Shown here piece after piece: positions 57,258 through 64,000 of a stretch of DNA of 64,000 nucleotides (position 1 is the first letter of the stretch; each line of letters opens with the position of its first letter). Source of the DNA: Spisula solida (Eukaryota > Mollusca > Bivalvia > Venerida > Mactridae); NCBI GenBank assembly GCA_947247005.1, contig OX365944.1:4414501-4478500 (forward strand), written 5' to 3'. A program made the translations under genes and the position numbers. The notes below the pieces were generated by a model. It was not told the origin of the DNA, made no database searches, and saw only the letters and a list, made by a program, of their open reading frames with translations.

Positions 57258-58463
57258 TATGATAAAAGCCGAGTAACGTAACCCACTAATGTCTTTCATT
57301 TTGACTATAGAAAATGGGATGCATTATGACGCCTACTTTAAGACAATGTGATGTTGTAAAGTTGTATGTGTGTCACTGTCTGAGGACCAACAATATTTCG
57401 TCCAAACATTAATAATTAAAATGTCCAAATAATTGAATATATTACGTATAAAATTAATGTATCTTTAATATCATAAGCAAAAGCGGCACATCTAAAACGT
57501 TATATAACTGCGTGTACAAATAATGAAAAATAAATGAATAACGAATTTTTATCAATCAATTATTCGATAAACAATCTGTGTGATTGTTTACATAATACAG
57601 TTCGTTATATTAAAACTCTAATCAGACAAAATAAATTTAGCGTCCGGGTCAAATTGAAATCCGAACGAAATCAAATAAACTATGTAATCATTTCAATCTA
57701 CAACTCACAAAAATACCATATTTACATTCCGAGTTTATTAAATAATGCATATTAAATTTCTGACAGGCTGAATATGGACTGACTACTAGTACTGTAGAAG
57801 ATGTTCAGTTAACGATGAGGAAATATTTGCGAATTTTGCGAATTCAGTAAATCTGCTAATGATTTCACCTACAGTAGCCGCAGTAAATATTTGCCAATCC
57901 AACATACATCTCTACTAGGAAATTTTCAAAATCGCTACAATTTCCGCACGCCAAAAGTTTGAAGTTCAGAATTCGCCAACATTTTGTCCCGCAGAAATAT
58001 TTACCCATACAATATATACGATGCGAGTTATTATTACATTTCTGTAACAAACGTTTCATCGTGTTCGGACAGATTGTCTATTATAGATGTTCGTGGTTTT
58101 GTCAGATCGATATTTTTGACAGGTCATGTCTATTTGCTGCGTGTTTAAGATAAGAGAGGATTAGCGTATTTTGTTTTCCGGATGGTGTCCGTAAAATATG
58201 GAGACCCCCTGAATGTTTGAACAGAAAATTAGGCCACAAATATTCAGTCATTCTTCACATATCTATTGTGTTGTAAGTGACATAACCCACACACACGTAT
58301 CATTTAGAGGGTAAACAAATGGCAAGGTTCACGAATGTCTTCTCTCAAAGCTGGAGGTCAGTGACCAATGCGGCAGGAACCACGCAATACGACTGTCCAG
58401 CCAAACAAAAAAAACCACTAAAAAAATGAATGACTAAATTGTTTGTGTGTGTGCGTTGTTTAT
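57258..58463. other. Intergenic, nothing supported
   Basis: Short frames only, none with family features. Confidence 0.4.
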
Positions 58464-59279
58464 AACAAGAGGGCCCAAAGGGCCATAGGTCGCTCACCTG
58501 TCCTAGTAGTTCATGAAAGCCCCTTTATTGTAAATCCGCCCTCTGTTGCATGTACAAGGTTTGCATATTGTCTAACAAAGCGACCTTGTAATTTAGCCTA
58601 CATCACATCAACCGACATTGAAGTCTAAGCCAAGTTTTTTCTATGGTTTGACATAATGACCAAGCTTTTGACCCCAGATGACCCAATATCAAACTTCATC
58701 TAGATTTTATTGAGATGATCATTGTGACCAAGTTTCATAAAGATAAGGCCAACATTGAGACCTCTAGCGACTACACAAGGTTTTTCTATGATTTGACCTT
58801 GTGACCTAATTTTTAAAGCTGGATGACCCAATATCGAACTTGACCTAGATTTTGTTGTGATGATCAGTTTCATAAAGATTAAGTCAAAACTGTGACCTCT
58901 AGTGACTACGCAAGGTTTTTCTATGATTTGATCTTGTGACCTAGTTTTTGACCCGGATAACCCAATATCGAACTTGACCTAGATTTTGTTGAGATGATCA
59001 TTGTGACCGAGTTTCATAAAGATTCGGTTGCAATTGTGACCTCGAGTGACTAGGCAAGGGTTTTCTATGATGTGACCTAGTGACCTAGGTTTTGACCCCA
59101 GATGACCCAATATCGGACTTGACCTAGATTTTGTTGAGATGATCATTATGACCAAGTTTCATAACGATTAGACTAAAACCGTGACCTCTAGTGTCTACGC
59201 AAGCAAATCGTGGTCGGACGACGGACGAAGAGTGATCACAAAAGCTCACTCTGTCTCTTTGTGACATGTGAGCTAAAAA
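58464..59279 (+). mobile_element. 145-bp-repeat element, third full plus-strand copy
   Basis: Head AACAAGAGGGCCCAAAGGGC, tail AGAGTGATCACAAAAGCTCA and GTGACATGTGAGCTAAAAAT, four to five diverged internal units. Confidence 0.8.
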
Positions 59280-60206
59280 TGCATGTTCCTATAGATATGT
59301 CCTATATTTCTAATAACTGAACACAAAATAATCTTATACACCTCACTGAACTTTCCTCGTAATATGCAGGCAAATCCTCTGAATATATGCAATGCTCAAA
59401 CAATATCTGGGGCATATCGAGCACAATGATCAGGCCCCATTTGTATAAAACCGTTTTCATGCTCAACTCAATTACATGCTCTAACTTCATATGTTTTAAA
59501 ATGCTCAAATATGATCGCATAATGTTAATATTTATTCCATGCAAGACCAGATTCGTCCCAGATTTATTACAGCATTTTTAAGAGCACTTGTTCCCTTTTC
59601 CTGATATGAACACAATTGTAGGTAACTTTCAGCTGAAATTTCTATTGGAAATGCGTTTGCAGTTTGGAACAGGGTAGGCTATGTTTTACTGGTGCCACAA
59701 ATCGACTGTACATTAATTATGTTTAGTTTACCAAAAAACACTTTTGGTATTGAAGTCAATATGTGCTCGTTACAACCTTGTGATGCAGATTTCAAATATG
59801 TGTGAGTCTTGTAATCTCATTCTAAGCCAGCGATATATGAGTATATATGATGCATATGTGAAAGTTGCCTTCCATGTCCGACTGATTATGATTGTTATGT
59901 TTTATATACATGTATGAGATATAGAATCTATCATGTTTTGGTGAGAATATTCACAATGTCTGTATCTTTACTAGCAACAGAAACAGCTTGATTTGTTTCC
60001 TTAGCTATATTGAACCAATGATGTATACAGTGTGACTAAGCATTTTATTCTAGATAACTAAATAGAATCTATTTGATACAGAAAAATCAACAAGATAAAA
60101 TCACGTACTAAATATTTGTGGTTAAATTGTCAAATTGCAATGTCAGATAACGATTAGATATTAATACGATTACATTTAATTAAAAAGTACTAGTTCATAA
60201 AAGTAT
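59280..60206. other. Intergenic; tail of the TAAGCCAGCG MITE near 59760-59835
   Basis: TTACAACCTTGTGATGCAGA and CATTCTAAGCCAGCGATATA resemble the right end of the MITE at 6815. Nothing else supported. Confidence 0.45.
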
Positions 60207-60284
60207 GGGTGGCACGGTGGTCGGATGGTACAAATCTCGACTACAGATCGAGATCTCTCTGGTTCGAATCCCGGCCGGGGCATA
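60207..60284 (+). mobile_element. tRNA-like element with perfect anticodon-arm look-alike
   Basis: TGGTCGGATGG as box A, CTCGA-CTACAGA-TCGAG as a closed anticodon arm (loop would give anticodon ACA), and GGTTCGAATCCC as box B. The acceptor stem does not close, so I read it as the head of a tRNA-derived SINE, not a working tRNA. Confidence 0.55.
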
Positions 60285-63200
60285 TGGTCAAGTCTAAACG
60301 CTTTTCTGTTTTACCTACTTGGTGGCTATCGACTATAGATGAACTGTGCACGAAAGGGCATACTATATATTCATTCATATCGTTTTAGCTGTGCATTATC
60401 TGGCCATGAAAACTCACATATATCGATTTCTTGTGTCAAATAGAAATGGATTTCGTTTCAAACTGAATATACCACAATGACATAATGTTTTGAGCCTTTA
60501 TATGATAAAACCTTGATTTTACACCGTATATAAATCAGACATTATGGGTTTTCCATTAGGGTTTAAATGAAAACCAAACGGGTCAATACAGTGAGATTAG
60601 CCTGCCACGTCTTATCATTTAGTTGACTTTTAGTAATGGACGTCTCATGTACGAGGAGGATTTTACCGCAATTTCTATTTATCCTGCCTGATACTACAAG
60701 CGTTCGTCTATTGAATATTCATGTTAAGTTATGATTAACTTATCTGGCATTTCATTGGACAAGCGGAACGTTTATCACCACCCTCGTATAGGTGAGAAAC
60801 TGACAATATTTTGATAAATGAGTAGAGGAGATAACATGTCTCGAAATTAAACATAGACTTATTTGCGTATAGAACTTAACTCAATCGTTTAGAGTGTTAC
60901 TGGAGTAAAATTGGAAATAGAAAGACCTGTTATAGATCATACAAGTGACAGGCTTAAACATACATTGTAGAAGTTAGTGGTTCAGGTTTAAAGAGAAAGT
61001 GACATTCGTGACTGTAACGTAATTTGTAAATTTATAACTGGACTTTCTATGTGTAATTTACGCGACTAACGCAAGTAATGGAAGCACTTGGCGTTTATCT
61101 TCAGAATTTTATGAGTTTTTGACACTCGATTAAAACCACTGTAAGTATTAATACTTCTAATACTTCATACTTACGGGTTGTTAATGTAAATTGTAAATTT
61201 CATTTGTCAAGACATATCAAAGCGTTGGTGTCGAATGATTTCAATATTAGGCAAAGCTTTTTCTTTCAAGAGTACCAGAAAACAAGATATCTTTCCTAGC
61301 ATGGTAACAAACGTTTGGTGGTTCTGTGTGTTACAAGTAATATTATTTGAACTAGGTTACCTAAGTATATTCTAAACGCTAGATGTATACAAAGCGTTTG
61401 ATAAAACATATACCAGGGAAGTAAGACTTTCTGGTATCCTTTGCTTCTAACGATAGAAATTGTTCTTTTAGACTATAGACGGGAGACGAACAAACACTCT
61501 GCTAGTAAATGATGTAGGTGTATTTCTAACGAAAACGGTTAAGATCTCATTTGTCTCGTGGGGACATTCTGAATCATTTTTAAACCATATATAGATCCAT
61601 GTATAGTCATTGTACATTGTGTCTTAATGCTTCATTCTGACAGACAATATATTATATTATATATAAACATGTTACCAGAGAGCACCCAGGGTGTTTGGGT
61701 GTGTTCGAACCAACTGTCAAGTGTTTTGCGTTAATCAGCAAATATGGAGTACATTATCATAGTGATCCAAACATACAGAGCCACTCGAATCATGCAAAAC
61801 AACTCATTGTGGTTACTCTCTAAACCGCATTGTGGCTACTCTCTAAAACCTTCCATGTTAAGCGTATTTATTTAAAATGTTTTAAGTTTACCGAGCTGCT
61901 CTTCACAGTGATATCCTATTACAAATCCAGTTTTAGGTAAGATGAAACAATTCAAACTTTAAATTGCTATGCTCAGTTGAAGGAGCGTTTTGTAGGAGTA
62001 TTACATTATTACTACTCACAGAGACGTATCATTCTATCGTAGTTTATTTGTGGTCTCAGTTCGTGTGAAGGCTGTTTTCAAGTAATTCGTGTATCTAGAA
62101 CAAACACACTTGTTGTTTTATGTGAAATATCACCACGATAGATTGGGGTCTCCATTAAATTCTATGCACTATCATTACCATGTCTTGCTTTATCAGGCAC
62201 CCGACGTATTCTAGCGATAAAATGTGATAACTAGTCAAGTTTTCTATCGTTCCGTATCAATATATATTTTCAATTTCATTACCTGACTATCATGTTTGTT
62301 TTTAGCTTATACAATAGAATTTCGGCGTAAATTATCGAGTGTCAGATACGAATGTTGTTTGTTTGTAGATATAAACTAACACCTTGATCATTTATATCTT
62401 GGATGTTCGCTCAATGATCGCGATATATCGTATATTTACTAATTTCTGAAATCTAATAATAAATACATGTGATTTAATATTTCACATTCGTGAAACAACT
62501 TTTAAAAGTTTCTTCGGAATAGCACAACATATGTCACTTTATTAAGTTCGTGTATGCATGTAAACTGCACGGTAAGTCATAAGACCTGCAACGTCAAAGT
62601 TTCGTACGCCAGTATAGTGATCATTCAAACTACTTCCGGTTTATTTGGCGTCTCAAAAATAAAAAATAAAAACACATTATATTTCTAATGCACGAATTTT
62701 GATTTGCCTGATTTTTGTTTTTACCAGCTGCAATCCCACTTTTTGGTGCAGCTATTTTTATTCAGCGAATAATTTTCGCCTTTGTTAATATATTTTATTT
62801 TCAACAAAACTGTGTAAAACGGGAAATAATTCTTGTGTTTTTTTTCATGAATATTTGTCAGCAATGTCGATGTTCCACAGCACGTAGAGAAGTTGCTGGT
62901 TTCTGGTGGAAGGGTAACAATTAGCACTGGTTTGAATACAGTACCTGGAACTGAGTGTTTCTGAGGCGAATCGGCCGCCGTTGAATACTTAAAAAATCTA
63001 AATTGTTCAGAAATGGCGTTAAACCGGAAGAAACAGTTATATATTGCACCGAATTCACATGTTGATATAGCTATACTATCAAATAAATAGTGTCAATATC
63101 ACAGGTGTTTAATATCTAGAAGTATACGCCTTAAATTTATTATCGTGCTTAAAATGTTTTTTATCCGATGCAAACCTATTCACATCCTAAGTCACCAGAA

Positions 63201-64000
63201 CAAATGGTTTCCTGTCCATATAAAGCCATAAACCAATTCTGAGAGTCACAATTATTGGTAGCACTATTATCTTCATATTTACTGTACAAAATCTTTAACT
63301 GGATTTCCGAAATAATATCAAATAACATTGTACTAGTAACCATGGTAAGAGGTTATATAAAAGCGAGGCCGCATTTGGATAAGGTATTGGTCGCGAAACC
63401 AGAATCGCAGTCTCTTACTCAGCACGAATCGCGATTGGATTGGCCTAAGCCTTCCTATAACTCACTGACACCATGCATGTTTCCAGGAGTCTGGCATTAA
63501 AGGTGCTGCCTCACAGATTGGGCTAAAATCTTGATTTTCCAACCTAACCAAGTAAGAAATAGAAAGCCACTGACGGTTGCTGTATGATAGATTTGGTGCA
63601 AATAAGCAATTTTAACCACTCTCGATATCGCCCACTGAGTATTTTTTTCTTGAAAAAAGGCGCTAAGTTTCCTTCCAATATGCTTTGTGAATTATATAAT
63701 TCACAAACGTGATCGAACTGGTACATCAACAATCGACAGCGTATTCATCAGTGAAGTATTTTGTTCCTTTTTATTCGGTTTCTTTCAAATGCGCACAAAT
63801 TTCAGGCAATTTAAGTAAAAGTAGTGTTAATTCTATAGGGTATTAAAACCCTATAGAATTTTCGATGTAAAAATACTAAATAACTACAAAATGCCGAAGT
63901 TTCTCAAGTTATTTTGGATGTCAGGGTGGTTGTCTATGGGATATACAGCCAACTATACCAAAATTACGCGAATATTTGACAATTTTATTTTTGCAATACA
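60285..64000. other. 3.7 kb without a recognisable gene
   Basis: AT-rich. Frames up to 81 codons lack family features. A 13-bp-arm hairpin lies at 63829-63860. Confidence 0.45.
63829..63860. repeat. Perfect short inverted repeat
   Basis: AATTCTATAGGGT and ACCCTATAGAATT around ATTAAA. Confidence 0.85.

Noticed and set aside
60207..60284. Functional tRNA-Cys (ACA)
   Set aside because: The anticodon arm and box B are good, but the acceptor stem does not pair; better explained as a SINE head.

Overview
The window looks like nuclear DNA of a mollusc, most probably a bivalve. It is AT-rich, genes are split by GT-AG introns, and more than half of the sequence is intron or intergenic DNA filled with short non-autonomous elements, tRNA-derived SINEs, decayed LINEs and minisatellites. 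The family of repeats that begins with a GGGCCCAAAGGGCC-like head and ends with a GTGACAGGTGAGCT-like tail, carrying a 145-bp internal tandem repeat, is of a kind I associate with bivalve genomes. The species cannot be named from the sequence alone.

Region 1 (1-20 kb, minus strand): the 5' thirteen coding exons of DNA topoisomerase III alpha (TOP3A). I reconstructed them by splice sites, intron phase and family homology. The frame stays open through every junction and gives 475 residues, including the TOPRIM domain and the catalytic tyrosine. The 3' half of the gene lies off the left edge. Its introns hold an antisense LINE with a damaged reverse transcriptase, SINEs, a 145-bp-repeat element and two remarkable minisatellites. 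One (7.25-8.08 kb) is a 20-fold amplification of the 3' splice site plus the first 33 nt of exon 9. The other (2.03-3.11 kb) is an 11-fold amplification of the last 48 nt of exon 11 plus its 5' splice site.

Region 2 (19.9-23.6 kb, plus strand): UQCC4 (CCSMST1 family), a mitochondrial complex III assembly factor in two coding exons, is head to head with TOP3A. The two start codons are about 143 bp apart with a YY1-like motif between them, so the pair probably shares a bidirectional promoter. Both products have mitochondrial presequences.

Region 3 (23.6-31.8 kb): repeats only, namely a large 145-bp-repeat element, a 38-bp minisatellite, a long palindrome and a LINE relic. Region 4 (31.8-34.8 kb, plus): a complete three-exon ankyrin-repeat gene of 456 codons. 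Region 5 (34-38 kb): a cluster of inverted-repeat elements, including one with a clear 5-bp target duplication. Region 6 (38.3-40.7 kb, plus): a candidate small two-exon gene of 77 codons behind a perfect CRE. Region 7 (41-64 kb): no gene that I can support; nested foldback elements, three tandem arrays, tRNA-like SINE heads and long featureless AT-rich DNA.

The strongest unusual signal is the pair of exon-boundary minisatellites in TOP3A: tandem arrays that multiply a splice acceptor and a splice donor of the same gene. In the second, each unit looks like a complete in-frame micro-exon.
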